This document shows positions 9,501-20,066 of a stretch of 64,000 nt of DNA, piece after piece. The translations under genes were made by a program, and so were the position numbers. Every line of letters starts with the position of its first letter. Within the stretch, counting starts at the first letter, position 1. Origin of the DNA: an uncultured Acidobacteriota bacterium (GTDB lineage Bacteria; Acidobacteriota; Blastocatellia; RBC074); NCBI GenBank assembly GCA_902825875.1, contig CADECP010000001.1, forward strand, positions 186,001-250,000, in the 5' to 3' direction. The notes under the pieces are model-generated. The model made no database searches and had not been told where the DNA came from. It saw only the letters and a list, made by a program, of their open reading frames with translations.

Positions 9501-12107
9501 TTAGCGGCGAATTCTCAGCGAATAATCCGGCCAGCAATTCAGCAATTCTCCGGACTGTTCGTCATCGTTGAACCTGCCCAAGATGAAAGGCAAGCCGGTG
9601 GCCGCAGGCGCTGGAGCCGCAAATTTCGGATCGAGAATCTTGGCGATTTGATCTCGAACGTCTTCCAGATGCAGGCGCGAAGCTTTGTCAGTCGTTTTGG
9701 CCAACGCCTTGAGCACGTCGGCATTCAACGCACGCAGTTCGCCTCGTATAAATGGGCGCTGGTCGTCGTTGACCGGAGCGCGTCCGTTCAGCTTGTCGCC
9801 GAACAAATCCAGGTAAGCGCGTTGCAGGTTGCGACGATACGCATCCATTTTGATCGCCGCAGTTCCGTTCAACTCGCCCCAGATTCCTTTGCGAATGTCC
9901 GCCAGAAAATCCACCGGGCGATAAGCCTTGTCGCCGTCCATCGCTTCCTGTTCGACCAGACGGGCAAAGCGCGCCGGACTCATCAACTGGGATAACGCCA
10001 TTTGCTGAGCCATACGCACGCGATCCAACGAACCGTTTGTTTCAATCCGGCGCAGGATTTCCGGATTCAGCATCCAGGTTGGAGTCGCAAACACGTTGTC
10101 GCTCAGGAATTTGACGGCTTCGGCCTGACGCTCTTTGGAAATCGGCGTGAACAAAACTCCATCCTGGCCGACGTGTTTTTGCTGTGTCTGGAATCCGCCG
10201 ACGATGGCCGTGACGTGACCCATTTCCAACCGCCATTGGCCGATCATATCGCCGTACACTTCTTCCAGATCGCTGTAAGGCTCGCCTTTTTGAGTGGTTG
10301 TTGCCGTCAACAACAAATCGGCAACTCGCTTCAGATTTTTCACGCCAAGCGTCGAAGCTTTGACAGCGTCAGCGTCGCCAACGGCTTCGGTCAATTCACC
10401 CGGATCGGCTCCGCGAGCTTTGGCGGTCATAAACCGCAGCCACGGAGTTTTATCCTGTTCGCGCGCCCATTCGTCCAAAGTCTTCTTTTCGTCTTCGGAA
10501 GATTTCGCGCCGGGAATCGGCTTGTAACCCCACATCGTAGCCCACTTGTCATACGGCCCAACTTTCGGAATCAGGTCGTCAACTGGAATTTTGTCTTCGG
10601 GCTGAGCGACGTAATTGAACCGCGAATAATCCATGATCGAAGGCGTGTGCCCCATTTCTTTCAGCCATTTCGGATCGCGGATTTTCTCGAAGGGGTACAT
10701 CGAACTGCCCTTCATGTTGTGCTGGAAACCGAGCGTGTGGCCGACTTCGTGGGCGACGACGAAGCGTAGCAACTCACCCATCAGGTCATCCGGGAACGGA
10801 AATTTGTGAGTGCGCGGGTCGAGCGGGCCAACTTGCGTGAAGTACCAGGATCGCTGCAAGTTCAGAATGTTGTGATACATCTGAATGTCCGATTCCAGAA
10901 TTTCTCCTGTGCGCGGGTCGTGAACGTGCGGGCCGCTGGCGTTTTCAATTGTCGAAGGCAACCAGCGCACAACCGAATAGCGCGCATCTTCGGGCGACCA
11001 GTCCGGATCGTTTGTTGGAGCATCTTTGGCAATGATGGCCTTTTTGAAGCCGGCGGCTTCAAAAGCCGGCTGCCAGTCTTCAATGCCTTGTTTGATGTAC
11101 TTCACCCATTTGGTCGGCGTGGCCGGATCAACGTAATAGGTGATTGGCTTGACGGGTTCGGAAATCGCCGCGTTCGGGTCTTTCTTGTCCAGACGCCAGC
11201 GAGTGATGAAGGTGCGTTGCGGAGCGCGGTGTTCGTCTTTGCTGTAATCCATTTTGCGGACGGAAAAGTATCCGACACGTTCGTCCAGCAGACGCGGCAT
11301 CATCGGATTTTCCGGCAGCTTGACCATCGAATAATGCATGACGACTGACGCACTGCCAGTTCCCATTCCAGCGCCTAAAAACGGATTCGGCGGAGTTTGC
11401 GCGCCGCCGCCCAACGTATCAGCCGGATTGCTGAACGTGTGCGTGGCTTCGACTTCGATGTTGGTCGGGAAGGAAACGACTCGTTCGACGAACGACCGCG
11501 AAGCGTCGAAGATTCGCGCGCGCAAACGAGTCTTGGCGCTGAATTCCGTCACTTCGGTGCTGAACAAACTGGTCACGTCAATGACGACGGAATCGTCTTT
11601 GCCCAGGGCTTCGATAAAAAACGATTTGATGATGGCGTCGTTGTTCGCGGCCTGTACGGCTTTGGCCACAGGCGTTTTCGGATCGGCAACGACTGCGTAA
11701 GAGATATTTTTCAAAAAGACGCGGTTGTTGTACCGATCCCATTTGACGACGCGATTGCCCATCGCCTGACCGCCATATCCGACGCCCAGAGTGGTTTTGG
11801 CAATCTGGCTGACCCACAAAAACTCCTTGCCGAGTTCTTTCTTCGGGATTTCGTAATAGACCTTTTCTTTGATGCGATGAACGGTGAATACGCCTTCGTC
11901 GGATTTGGCGTCTTTGGTGATGACGCGATCATAAGGGCGAATTTCAGGTTCGCGGCTGCCCAAACCGGGAAAGCCAGCCGGGCGTTCCTGTGCGGCTGCG
12001 GGCGGAGCGCCTGCGGGCGGGTCTTGAGCAAAAGTCGTAACGCTGGTTGCTACAGTCACGCTTAAAGCGAGCAGCATCGCACAGCAAGTCTTGAATGGAC
12101 TCTTCAT
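9501..12107 (-). CDS. Secreted zinc-dependent metalloprotease (DUF5117/DUF5118 type)
   Basis: 868-aa exported protease. A signal peptide occupies about residues 1-28 (cut after FAQ). A DUF5118/DUF5117-like region follows ([30 protein letters not shown]...). The metzincin-like zinc site is [11 protein letters not shown], with ligands His453, His457 and His463 and catalytic Glu454. A Met-turn-like SIMDYSRFN lies about 35 residues later. The rest is the helical carboxyl domain of the family. The start is at 12107, where AAGGAG precedes the ATG. The open frame runs to 12206 without family-like sequence. The substrate is unknown; a role in extracellular protein degradation is inferred. Confidence 0.92.
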   Translation of the reverse strand: MKSPFKTCCAMLLALSVTVATSVTTFAQDPPAGAPPAAAQERPAGFPGLGSREPEIRPYDRVITKDAKSDEGVFTVHRIKEKVYYEIPKKELGKEFLWVSQIAKTTLGVGYGGQAMGNRVVKWDRYNNRVFLKNISYAVVADPKTPVAKAVQAANNDAIIKSFFIEALGKDDSVVIDVTSLFSTEVTEFSAKTRLRARIFDASRSFVERVVSFPTNIEVEATHTFSNPADTLGGGAQTPPNPFLGAGMGTGSASVVMHYSMVKLPENPMMPRLLDERVGYFSVRKMDYSKDEHRAPQRTFITRWRLDKKDPNAAISEPVKPITYYVDPATPTKWVKYIKQGIEDWQPAFEAAGFKKAIIAKDAPTNDPDWSPEDARYSVVRWLPSTIENASGPHVHDPRTGEILESDIQMYHNILNLQRSWYFTQVGPLDPRTHKFPFPDDLMGELLRFVVAHEVGHTLGFQHNMKGSSMYPFEKIRDPKWLKEMGHTPSIMDYSRFNYVAQPEDKIPVDDLIPKVGPYDKWATMWGYKPIPGAKSSEDEKKTLDEWAREQDKTPWLRFMTAKARGADPGELTEAVGDADAVKASTLGVKNLKRVADLLLTATTTQKGEPYSDLEEVYGDMIGQWRLEMGHVTAIVGGFQTQQKHVGQDGVLFTPISKERQAEAVKFLSDNVFATPTWMLNPEILRRIETNGSLDRVRMAQQMALSQLMSPARFARLVEQEAMDGDKAYRPVDFLADIRKGIWGELNGTAAIKMDAYRRNLQRAYLDLFGDKLNGRAPVNDDQRPFIRGELRALNADVLKALAKTTDKASRLHLEDVRDQIAKILDPKFAAPAPAATGLPFILGRFNDDEQSGELLNCWPDYSLRIRR

Positions 12108-12270
12108 TATGGTGACTCCTTCAGAGTTGGTGATTTTGATTTTGGTGCAATCAAATTGCCTGTGTTTGTGATTGAACGGTTGCAGCGGACGCCCCAACCG
12201 CGCCAAGCATAGTCGTCATGGTTCGGCAATACAAATTACCGACCGAACAGCATATTGGTTTCAGATTTCT

Positions 12271-12299
12271 GCCGGATGCTTGTATCGCCGGATGCTTGT
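12271..12299. repeat. Short tandem direct repeat
   Basis: A 13-base unit, GCCGGATGCTTGT, occurs at 12271-12283 and 12287-12299 (period 16) in the divergent gap between the metalloprotease and hydrolase genes. Its spacing would suit a regulator operator, but nothing proves this. Confidence 0.5.
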
Positions 12300-12373
12300 G
12301 TCGAATGATTCAGCGCAGATAGAATCCACGCCATCAATCACCTGTTCAACTTTCACTCGCTGAGGTTCACACA

Positions 12374-13822
12374 ATGAAACGGTCTTGCGGATTTTCTAAA
12401 TTGATCTTGTTATTTGTTTTGGCGGTATTTTCGCCTGTCACTTTGGCGCAGGCCGAACGATTCGAACTTGGCCAACGGTTGCGCGCCTGCGAATCGGCTT
12501 GGGATGCTCAGCCCGATCCGGCCAGGCGCAAGCAAGCTGTTCCCAGCCTGAAAAAATCCGTTGATCTGTTTTTCAAACTCAAACTCAGCGAAGCAGGGAG
12601 GGCGTTGGATGAAGCGCGTTTCACGTTGCGTTCTTCGCCGCCGATGTCCGCCGCAGAACTGTGGGCGGAATCGTTGTACTTGAAACCGGATTCGCGTTTT
12701 ATAGATTCGGCGCTGCCCGCGTTGGATTTCACCATCGCTCAAATGTATCCGGCGGGCGAATCTCCGAAAGGCGCTCGTTTGCGTTTAACGCTTTTGCTGA
12801 GCGGCAAAGCGGCTGCGAAACCATTCGAGATGCCCATCGCTTCGATTCCTGTCACCAATAAGCTGCCGCTCAAGAAACTCAATGACGGCGATTACATCTT
12901 GCGTGCCGAAATCGTTTTGGGAAAACAAACGCTGGCGACGACTGAACAAACGCTTTCTGTGGTGAGCAAGCTCACGTCGCGTATGCAGGCTTTGCGGCAA
13001 TCTGTGGACAATTTGAGCGGCACAACGACGGACGCAGAAAGCTTCCGCTCGCTGGTCAAGTTGCTGGCTTCACTGGTGGACAAACAGTCGCTCGAAACCA
13101 ACTATCCTGCGGCAAAATTGTTGGCTGAAACAGAAGCCGCCGCGACGGTCATCAAAACCGGCAAGAAGTTTTACGGCCAGAAAAAGACCGGCCAGTTCTG
13201 GTTAAACCTGGCAATCACGGACGCCACAGCGCCGGTCAGATTATTGTCTCCGGCAGCCGCTGCCAAAGGCCAGCCATTGCCGTTGGTCATTGCCATGCAC
13301 GGCGCAGGCGGCAGCGAAAATTTGTTCTTCGATGGTTATGGGCGAGGCGCAATTGCCAGTCTCTGCGAAAAACGAGGCTGGTTGCTGGTTGCGCCACGAG
13401 GTTCTTCAGGCTTTACGCCGGCGCGCGCCGCAGAAATCATCGAAGCGATTGACTCGCTTTATCCCGTAGATCGAAAGCAAGTCTTCGTCGTCGGCCATTC
13501 GATGGGAGCGGCTCAAGCCGTCACATCTGCGCAGGCTACGCCGGAACGATTCGCCGCGGTTGCCGCGCTTGGTGGTGGCGGCAACGTTCGCAAAGACGCG
13601 AAGATTCAATCCATCCCATTTTTTATCGGTATAGGCACGGAAGATTTCGCGCTAACCAACGCCCGCAAATTGGAAACAGCCTTGAAATCCGCCGAAGTTA
13701 AAACTTTCAAGATGAATGAATACACCGACATCGAACATCTGGTTATCGTGCAAGTCGCGTTGCCGGATGTTTTCAAATTCTTCGATCAAATCAGCGCAGC
13801 GATTGGCAAAGAGCGGCCTTAA
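12374..13822 (+). CDS. Secreted alpha/beta hydrolase (PHB depolymerase/feruloyl esterase-like)
   Basis: 482-aa exported esterase-like enzyme. A signal peptide covers residues 1-26 (LAQA). About 250 residues form a poorly conserved amino-terminal region that may be beta-rich. The alpha/beta hydrolase domain starts near residue 285: LPLVIAMHGAGGSE gives the oxyanion HG, GHSMGAAQA contains nucleophile Ser376, a candidate acid lies in GTEDFALT, and a candidate histidine in DIEHLVIV. The GxSxG box and MHGAGG match the LpqC/poly(3-hydroxybutyrate) depolymerase group. The exact substrate cannot be told from sequence. Its 3' end overlaps the convergent amidase gene by 4 bases. Confidence 0.83.
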   Translation: MKRSCGFSKLILLFVLAVFSPVTLAQAERFELGQRLRACESAWDAQPDPARRKQAVPSLKKSVDLFFKLKLSEAGRALDEARFTLRSSPPMSAAELWAESLYLKPDSRFIDSALPALDFTIAQMYPAGESPKGARLRLTLLLSGKAAAKPFEMPIASIPVTNKLPLKKLNDGDYILRAEIVLGKQTLATTEQTLSVVSKLTSRMQALRQSVDNLSGTTTDAESFRSLVKLLASLVDKQSLETNYPAAKLLAETEAAATVIKTGKKFYGQKKTGQFWLNLAITDATAPVRLLSPAAAAKGQPLPLVIAMHGAGGSENLFFDGYGRGAIASLCEKRGWLLVAPRGSSGFTPARAAEIIEAIDSLYPVDRKQVFVVGHSMGAAQAVTSAQATPERFAAVAALGGGGNVRKDAKIQSIPFFIGIGTEDFALTNARKLETALKSAEVKTFKMNEYTDIEHLVIVQVALPDVFKFFDQISAAIGKERP

Positions 13823-15378
13823 ACTTTTGGCTTGCGGCCAGCCCAAGGTTTGGCTTTTTCAAGCTGCGCCGCCAGTCGAAACAGCAAATCGTCCTGGCCG
13901 AATCGCCCGCTGAACATTACGCCAACGGGCAAATCGTCTTTCGTCCAATGCAACGGCACAGACATCGAAGGCTGTCCGGTTACGTTGTACAGCGCCGTGT
14001 GCGGGCCGAATTCGCCGACATCTTTGCTGTAACCTTGCACATCGTTGCGCGAAAGGCTCAGCACGCCCAGCTTTACCGGCAATTTGGCAAGCGTCGGACT
14101 GAGAATCACATCGAACCGCTGCATAAATTTCGCCATCGCCAAACCTGTCTGGTGCATTGTTGCAATCGCCCGCGAGTATTCCACGCTGCTGATCTGTTTT
14201 CCCGCTTGAGCAATCAACCAGGTAATCGGCTCCACGTCCTGATCCGTCACTGCGCGGCCAAGCACTTTCGCGGCATCTTCCAGTGTGCGAGCCATTGAAA
14301 CGCGAATGATGGTCAGAAAGGCTCCGCGCATGATTGAGTCTTCAATCGGCAACCTGGCTTCTTCGACGTGATGGCCGAGTCCTTCACATAACTTGGCGGC
14401 ATCCAACGTCGCTTGGCGGCATTCGGGATCAACCGGGCTGCCTGTGGTTGGTTCGATGGCCAACGCGATTCTCAGCTTGCCTATCGGAGCGCCGACTTCT
14501 TTCAAAAAAGGTCGAGCAGGTTTTGGCGACAAAAATGGCGAGCCGAGTTCATCGCCTGCTGTCGCGTCCAGCAAAGCCGCGCTATCTCTAACTGAAATTG
14601 TCAGCACGTGATGGTGCGAACAGCCGTTCCAGCTTTCAAATTGCGTTGGTCCCATCGGCACGCGACCTCGCGTGGGTTTGAAACCGAACAAGCCGCAGCA
14701 TGATGCCGGGATGCGAATAGAACCGCCGCCGTCGCTGCCGTGTGCGGCAGGCAAAATTCTGGCGGCGACTGCCGCGCTGGTTCCGCCGGAAGAGCCGCCC
14801 GAAGTGCGTTCCAAATCCCAGGGATTGCGCGTTTGCCCGAACAGCACAGATTCGGTTGTTGTCGTCAATCCAAATTCCGGCGAAGTCGTGCGACCGAAAA
14901 TGACCAGCCCGGCTTGCTTGTAACGTTCCACCAGCGTGCTGTCGAAATTCGGAGTGTAGTTTTTGAACACGCGACTGCCCGAAATAGTTTTCACGCCAGC
15001 CATGTGAATGCCGATGTCTTTCAGTGCGAATGGCACGCCTTTGAACGCTCCATTGCCAAGCCCGGTTTTGATCTGTGCTTCGGCTTTGTCGAAAAATAAA
15101 TCGCAGAAAGCGTTGAGCTTTGGGTTGAGAGCTTCGACTCGTTGCCGAACAGCATTGAGCAGTTCGAGCGACGTGATTTGTTTTTTGGCGATCAACGCCG
15201 CCAACCCAAGTCCATCGTATTTGTCGTAATCAGCGGCCAATCCGGCAAACGATGTTGGAGTTTTCGTCGCAGTTTCGCCGGGATCGGGCAACACGATTGC
15301 CGCGCCTACGCCCGCCGCTGTGCGTTTGACCATCTCGCGCCGATTGATCGGCTCGCCTGTTTTTCGAGTTTTCTTCAT
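13819..15378 (-). CDS. Amidase signature family enzyme with export-type leader
   Basis: 519-aa amidase (GatA-like fold, not GatA by context, since no gatB/gatC is nearby). The Ser-cisSer-Lys triad is visible: Lys120 in PFALKDIG, cis-Ser196 in TSGGSSGG and nucleophile Ser220 in DGGGSIRIPA. The leader INRREMVKRTAAGVGAAIVL looks like a twin-arginine signal, so the enzyme is probably periplasmic and hydrolyses amides from the environment. ATG 15378 is preceded by GGAG at a good distance; the in-frame ATG at 15390 is less well placed. It converges with and overlaps the hydrolase gene. Confidence 0.9.
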   Translation of the reverse strand: MKKTRKTGEPINRREMVKRTAAGVGAAIVLPDPGETATKTPTSFAGLAADYDKYDGLGLAALIAKKQITSLELLNAVRQRVEALNPKLNAFCDLFFDKAEAQIKTGLGNGAFKGVPFALKDIGIHMAGVKTISGSRVFKNYTPNFDSTLVERYKQAGLVIFGRTTSPEFGLTTTTESVLFGQTRNPWDLERTSGGSSGGTSAAVAARILPAAHGSDGGGSIRIPASCCGLFGFKPTRGRVPMGPTQFESWNGCSHHHVLTISVRDSAALLDATAGDELGSPFLSPKPARPFLKEVGAPIGKLRIALAIEPTTGSPVDPECRQATLDAAKLCEGLGHHVEEARLPIEDSIMRGAFLTIIRVSMARTLEDAAKVLGRAVTDQDVEPITWLIAQAGKQISSVEYSRAIATMHQTGLAMAKFMQRFDVILSPTLAKLPVKLGVLSLSRNDVQGYSKDVGEFGPHTALYNVTGQPSMSVPLHWTKDDLPVGVMFSGRFGQDDLLFRLAAQLEKAKPWAGRKPKV

Positions 15379-15543
15379 GTGAATCTCCACAGTTGAAAGG
15401 TGAATTGCTTAGTTGCACGGAGTTGTAGCAGAAGCGATTCGGAAAGAAAACTTTTGCCGCTGGTCGCCAGCCGGGAAAAAACTTGATACCGTCTGCGCCA
15501 CATTTCAAACTAAATCGGAACAACCAAGATTGGGACACTGATA

Positions 15544-15615
15544 CGGTACCGCGCGCGTTAGCAAGCGGCTGCTTGCTGGAGCCAACCGCTTGCTGACGCG
15601 CGCGGTACTGTACCG
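15544..15615. repeat. REP-like GC-rich palindrome
   Basis: Long imperfect inverted repeat. The left arm runs from about 15544 to 15568 and the right arm from about 15586 to 15615, sharing the core CCGCGCGCGT..GCAAGCGG and its complement. It lies in the divergent gap between the amidase and GNAT genes. The base composition differs from the flanks, and it has the look of a dispersed genome repeat, though only one copy of this type is in the window. Confidence 0.75.
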
Positions 15616-15647
15616 ATCTTTCTTGCTCTGATTTAGGAAATTACACA

Positions 15648-16157
15648 ATGAGCGATTTCATTCTGGAAACTGAACGGCTGTTGCTGCGTCGCATTACGCA
15701 CAACGATTTGGATGATCTGCTGCAAATCTGGGGCGATGCGGAGACGATGAGCCTTTTTCCCAAAACGCTCAACCGGCAGGAGATGGCCGAGTGGATTGAC
15801 CGCAATCTGAAACGTTACGAGGATTTCGGGCACGGAATCTGGGCAGTGATTTTGAAAGACGGTCAGCAATTCGTCGGCGATTGCGGGCTGGTTATTCAGG
15901 ATGTGGAAGACGTTCAAGAGGTGGAAGTCGGCTATCATTTCAACAAAAAATTCTGGGGGCTTGGACTTGCTGCCGAAGCTGCACGGGGCTGTATGGAATA
16001 CGCCAGCACGACCTTGAACCGCCGCCGCATTATCTCAATGATCCGACCGGAGAATCTGGCTTCGCGCCGAGTCGCCGAACGCAACGGCCTGAAGATCGAA
16101 AAGGAAGTTTTCTGGCGTGGGTACCAACACTACGTTTACGTTATCGAAAAGAGGTGA
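15648..16157 (+). CDS. GNAT N-acetyltransferase (RimJ/RimL-like)
   Basis: 169-aa cytoplasmic acetyltransferase using acetyl-CoA. It opens with the RimJ/L-type FILETERLLLRRITHNDLDDL. The central strand is VEVGYHFNKKFWGLGLAAEAARGCMEYA, where the acetyl-CoA loop is GLGLAAEA, and the end is the typical SRRVAERNGLKIEKEVFWRGY. The acceptor (ribosomal protein amino terminus, small molecule or antibiotic) cannot be inferred. The SEC-C gene starts 10 bases downstream, so the two are likely one transcript. Confidence 0.9.
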   Translation: MSDFILETERLLLRRITHNDLDDLLQIWGDAETMSLFPKTLNRQEMAEWIDRNLKRYEDFGHGIWAVILKDGQQFVGDCGLVIQDVEDVQEVEVGYHFNKKFWGLGLAAEAARGCMEYASTTLNRRRIISMIRPENLASRRVAERNGLKIEKEVFWRGYQHYVYVIEKR

Positions 16158-16166
16158 AACTACCGA

Positions 16167-17123
16167 ATGATTGCTTACACTGAAAAAACGACGGAAGAAT
16201 TGATTGAATTGCTGGTCGCCGAAGAAGACCGCGTGACGCTGGAACATATTCAGGAATTGGTAAAGCGGGAAGATGCCGTTGAACCTTTGCGAGGCTGGAT
16301 GCGAGATGAAAATCGCTGGCGCGAAACGCGAGATGGCGAATGGTGGGCGCTCTATCACGCGTTCACGATTTTGAGTCTGACCAAGCGGATAGATTTGTTG
16401 CCTGACTTATTACAAGGCTTCATATACGCCAACGAAGAAGACTTCGATTGGTTGATGGAAGTTTCCGCAGCGGCTCTTGCTCAGTGTGGGGAAGCGGCTC
16501 TTAACCCGTTGATTGAATTCATCCGGTCACATCGCCCCCGGGACGAGAATGATTGGAAAACTCCTTTTTTACGTTCTTATGCTTCCATCGCGTTAGCGCG
16601 GATTGCGCTGGAAAATCCCGACTTGGAATCCAAAGTGGCGGACTTCTTTTGTTCCTGTTACAGCGATCTGCAAGAAACTGATGGCTACTTTCTTGGGTCA
16701 ATCAGCGGCCACGCACTGATGCTGGACAAAGAGCGTGTGTTGGAGCCAATGCGCGCGGCCTTTGAACGTGGCGCTGTTGACGAAACTATCGCGGGAGATT
16801 TTGAAGAGACACTTGATTGGTTCGATCCCGAAGAACAGCGTGGCGACAGTGAGTATTACGTGGACCTGCTGACGTTTTATCAACCTGATGAAATCGCCAA
16901 CCGCCAGGAGCGATGGAAAAAGGAAAAGGAAGAAGAAGAACGTCGCGCCAGGCAACAAGAAGCCAACTCGCTTTTCCAACAGGCTAAAGCCCCTGCTTTG
17001 GTAATTCCACAGGGATATTTTCGAAGTAACGAAGGAAATTTGCTGCGCGATCCCAAAATCGGGCGAAACGATCCTTGCCCGTGCCTGTCCGGCAAAAAAT
17101 ACAAGAAGTGTTGTGGCAAATAA
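16167..17123 (+). CDS. HEAT-like helical protein with C-terminal SEC-C zinc motif
   Basis: 318-aa protein. Residues about 1-230 are alpha-helical repeats resembling DUF1186/HEAT-type proteins ([31 protein letters not shown]...). A charged helix ([17 protein letters not shown]) follows, and the last 20 residues are a SEC-C metal-binding motif, [19 protein letters not shown], with the CxC and CC zinc ligands. SEC-C tails are found on SecA and many standalone proteins of unknown role. The gene follows the GNAT gene by 9 bases, and its 3' end faces the nuclease-like gene at 17133. Confidence 0.78.
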   Translation: MIAYTEKTTEELIELLVAEEDRVTLEHIQELVKREDAVEPLRGWMRDENRWRETRDGEWWALYHAFTILSLTKRIDLLPDLLQGFIYANEEDFDWLMEVSAAALAQCGEAALNPLIEFIRSHRPRDENDWKTPFLRSYASIALARIALENPDLESKVADFFCSCYSDLQETDGYFLGSISGHALMLDKERVLEPMRAAFERGAVDETIAGDFEETLDWFDPEEQRGDSEYYVDLLTFYQPDEIANRQERWKKEKEEEERRARQQEANSLFQQAKAPALVIPQGYFRSNEGNLLRDPKIGRNDPCPCLSGKKYKKCCGK

Positions 17124-17132
17124 GAAGGCGGT

Positions 17133-17828
17133 TCACTCAAACAATCCCGGCGCGGCTTGTTGCAGTTCGTTGCTGGCGTGCCATTCCACCCATTTGACGC
17201 GACCGGCTTTGATGGCGTCGCGCACCATTCGTTCACGGCGAGTCAGCGTTGCCATTCCGGTTTTGATTTCGATGAAGACGATGCTGAGTTGATCGTCTTC
17301 ATCGAAGTTCAATCCGTCGAAGACCACGAAATCCACAGGGCTGCCGATAAATCTGGCGTCTTTCGGGTTGTAGTTGAAATTCGGAAGGTAGGGAACCAGA
17401 TGCTCTACCACTTTGCCTGTGGTGACAGCCTGACTGCGTTGAACAGCGTCCCGTCGAATGTTTTTTTCCTGTTCCTGCATCCACTCGTTGAGCTTGTTCC
17501 GAGCTTCGCGCAGCGCCAGTTCGCGTTGTTCTTTGCGAACGGCTTCCAATTCGCCTTCGCACCAATCCTTGAAAAGTTTATGAGCTTCGACAAGAGCATC
17601 GCGTTGTGCTTCGGCCAGAATGGTTTGCGTTTCGCGTTCGCGCCATTCCTGAACGCGAGCGCGAATTCGTTCCTGCATTTCAAATTCGGCAGCGCCTTTC
17701 CATTGATTGAATTCACGCTGAACCATCACGGGAATTCGAGCTTTCAGCGAGGCGAATTGATAGATCAACGCGATGATCGCAACCATCGCCGCCAGCAATA
17801 GCAGCAAAACAAAGAGGAATAAGTCCAT
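17133..17828 (-). CDS. Membrane-anchored Holliday-junction-resolvase-like nuclease
   Basis: 231-aa protein of the Endonuc_Holl type (PF10107-like). It has one amino-terminal membrane helix (about residues 2-26), a long charged coiled-coil (about 40-140, rich in Arg/Glu/Gln), and a carboxyl PD-(D/E)xK-like domain. There SPVDFVVFDGL supplies the Asp and IVFIEIKTG the ExK. A membrane-tethered nuclease fold with coiled coil resembles RmuC organisation on a smaller scale. The ATG at 17828 is chosen; the longer frame uses TTG at 17861. It lies 38 bases downstream of the Uma2 gene in the same direction. Confidence 0.78.
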   Translation of the reverse strand: MDLFLFVLLLLLAAMVAIIALIYQFASLKARIPVMVQREFNQWKGAAEFEMQERIRARVQEWRERETQTILAEAQRDALVEAHKLFKDWCEGELEAVRKEQRELALREARNKLNEWMQEQEKNIRRDAVQRSQAVTTGKVVEHLVPYLPNFNYNPKDARFIGSPVDFVVFDGLNFDEDDQLSIVFIEIKTGMATLTRRERMVRDAIKAGRVKWVEWHASNELQQAAPGLFE

Positions 17829-17866
17829 GTGTGGGAAAGAGGTTCGCCGCGTAATGGGCAACAGAG

Positions 17867-18490
17867 TTACGGAAACAGATCGTTGACGGCGACATACGCT
17901 GCAATTTCGCTTTCGATCACGATTGGAGCCGAATCACCGCGTTTGAATTCCTGCTGGCTTGCGTAATCAGAATCGCCAGACTCTGAGGTAGGGACAGAGT
18001 AAACCTCCAGTTGGCCTTCAACCAGATTGATGATCCAGTACATGGGAATGCCTGCGCGTGCATACAACTCTTTTTTGAGTTCACGATCTCGTTCGAGCGT
18101 TGCGTCAGCAATTTCAACCACCAGAGCAATGTCTTTGGAGGTTGGATGCCCGTCGGAATAATCGCGAGTATCGCCGCGCACGATAATCGCATCGGGTTCA
18201 GGCTCGCTGTCTTCGAGCGTGATCGGTTCCTGAGAATCAACGTACCAGCCATTGGGAACAACGGCTTCCAACGACTGCCGGGTCAGTTTGGTGGCGATGC
18301 GGTGCGGAGGATTTTTCGGCATCTTGGAAATCAACCATCCTTTCAACAGTTCAACCTGATCTTCCCGATTCAAAATGCCTGCGCGGATCATTTGATGATA
18401 TTGCCCAACGGAAAAACGCCAGACCTGTTCACTGGGCACTGCGGCCAAAGCTTGTTTGACTGATTGAGCTTGCGAAACGCTGACAGTCAT
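17867..18490 (-). CDS. Uma2 family endonuclease-like protein
   Basis: 207-aa Uma2 (DUF820) protein with the PD-(D/E)xK-like fold. Visible landmarks are VELLKGWLISKMPKNPPH, then EPEPDAIIVRG (Asp of the site), ALVVEIADATLERDRELKKELYARAGIPMYWIINL (Glu and Lys of the site), and the closing beta strands. These proteins are abundant and often multicopy in cyanobacteria and Acidobacteriota; their biological role remains uncertain. A good AAGGAG precedes the ATG. The membrane nuclease-like gene follows. Confidence 0.92.
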   Translation of the reverse strand: MTVSVSQAQSVKQALAAVPSEQVWRFSVGQYHQMIRAGILNREDQVELLKGWLISKMPKNPPHRIATKLTRQSLEAVVPNGWYVDSQEPITLEDSEPEPDAIIVRGDTRDYSDGHPTSKDIALVVEIADATLERDRELKKELYARAGIPMYWIINLVEGQLEVYSVPTSESGDSDYASQQEFKRGDSAPIVIESEIAAYVAVNDLFP

Positions 18491-18583
18491 AAAATTCGCT
18501 CCTTCGAATGCAACTACGTTTACGGTGAATACGAGCGGATGATAGCACTTCTGCGGAAAATCCTGAGTCGGTTTTCCGGTCGG

Positions 18584-19960
18584 CTACCGTCGTTCCACAG
18601 TCATTTTCATGCCGTGTTTTGGCCGCAGGGTGACGATGGGTTCCAGTTGGATGGGATGATTTGGAACCAGCCGCATCCGCCATTTTTGAGCTAGCGTCGC
18701 CATCACCAGCACGCCTTCCATCCAGGCAAAGTTTTCCCCGATGCAGATGCGCGGGCCGCCGCCGAACGGAAAGTAGCTGAATTGCGGACGAGCTTCGCGG
18801 GCTTCCGGCGTCCAACGTTCTGGGTCGAAACGATCAGGTTCGGGGAAAAATTTCGAGTTGTGGTGCATCACGAACTGGCTCATCAAAATGATCGAACGCG
18901 AAGGAACGTGATAATCGCCAATGCGGTAATCGTTCAGTGCGCGCCGACCGATAATCCAGGCGGGCGGATACATTCGCATCGCTTCGGCAAAAACCATTTC
19001 GGCGTAACGAAGCCGCGGATAATCTTCCGCCGTAGCCATTCGTCCGGCCAGCACCGCGTCAATTTCTGCGTGGAATTTTGCTTCGACTTCGGGATTTTGC
19101 GACAGCAGATACCAAGTCCAAGTCAGCGCATTGGCCGTGGTTTCGTGACCGGCCAGGAAAATGGTCATGGCTTCGTCGCGTAATTGTTCGTCGGTCATGC
19201 CTGTGCCGTCGCCTTCTGTGTCGCGCGCCTGCATTAACATCGAAAGCAAATCGCCGCGGTCTTCGCCACTTTCGCGCCGTTCGCGGATCATTCGGTAAAT
19301 CGTTTCGTCCAGTCGTTGGCGGGCAGCCTTGAATCGCTTCATCGCCGGAATCGGCAGCTTTTCCAGAAGCTGTGAAAAGGGAAGCGTCAGGTAATTGAAC
19401 AGCGCCATTGCTTCGCTGAGCGCATCGCCGATTTCGTCGGCTTCGGTTTCAACATCGGCGTCGAACAGAGTTTTGCCGGCAATGGCCAGCGTCAGCCGCA
19501 TCATTTCTCGCGCAATGTCGAATTGTTCGCCGTGTTGCCAGCGGTCGCTGAGCCGGTCAGCGTATTCGACCATCGTCGTTCCGTAAGCGGCGATTCGTTG
19601 GCGATGAAACGCCGGTTGAGCCATTCGGCGTTGTCGCAAATGAAACTCGCCTTCGCTGGTCAGCAAGCCCTCCCCAAGGAGTTTTTTGGCGCGCTGTAAA
19701 CCTTCCCCTTTCATGAATTGCCTGTTGTGGGTAATCAGCACATCGCGGATATGGTCAGGATTGTTGAGCAAAAAGACCGGTTGCGGGCCGAGTTTGAAAT
19801 ACACCACGTCGCCAAATTGCTCCGTCAGCCCGGTCAGAAACCGAATGGGATTTCGTCGCAGTTTGATGAAATTGATTGCGGGAAATAATGGTCTCGGACC
19901 AGGCGGCAAATTTGTTGCTGCGGAATTCGGAACGTTCGCGGTTGTTGCTGCGGTTGACAT
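18584..19960 (-). CDS. Cytochrome P450
   Basis: 458-aa soluble heme monooxygenase (CYP102/CYP4-like bacterial type, without a fused reductase). Conserved sites: the proline-rich start [14 protein letters not shown]-helix AGHETT at residues 270-275, ExxR at Glu326-Arg329, and the heme loop [12 protein letters not shown] with ligand Cys406. AAGGAG precedes the start. No ferredoxin or reductase gene is adjacent, so electrons must come from elsewhere. Oxidation of a fatty acid or xenobiotic is the likely class of reaction; the substrate is not predictable. Confidence 0.95.
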   Translation of the reverse strand: MSTAATTANVPNSAATNLPPGPRPLFPAINFIKLRRNPIRFLTGLTEQFGDVVYFKLGPQPVFLLNNPDHIRDVLITHNRQFMKGEGLQRAKKLLGEGLLTSEGEFHLRQRRMAQPAFHRQRIAAYGTTMVEYADRLSDRWQHGEQFDIAREMMRLTLAIAGKTLFDADVETEADEIGDALSEAMALFNYLTLPFSQLLEKLPIPAMKRFKAARQRLDETIYRMIRERRESGEDRGDLLSMLMQARDTEGDGTGMTDEQLRDEAMTIFLAGHETTANALTWTWYLLSQNPEVEAKFHAEIDAVLAGRMATAEDYPRLRYAEMVFAEAMRMYPPAWIIGRRALNDYRIGDYHVPSRSIILMSQFVMHHNSKFFPEPDRFDPERWTPEAREARPQFSYFPFGGGPRICIGENFAWMEGVLVMATLAQKWRMRLVPNHPIQLEPIVTLRPKHGMKMTVERR

Positions 19961-20066
19961 GGCGTTTGTCTCCTTCTCGGTTGTTTGGCCTGAATTCGTT
20001 GTTCAAGCCGGAAGTTATTCTGACACGATTGATGGTCAAGAATCAGTCAGGCAATGTAAAGAATGG

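Noticed and set aside
13819..15378. GatA subunit of the tRNA amidotransferase
   Set aside because: The enzyme has an export leader and no gatB/gatC neighbours, so a general amidase is more likely.
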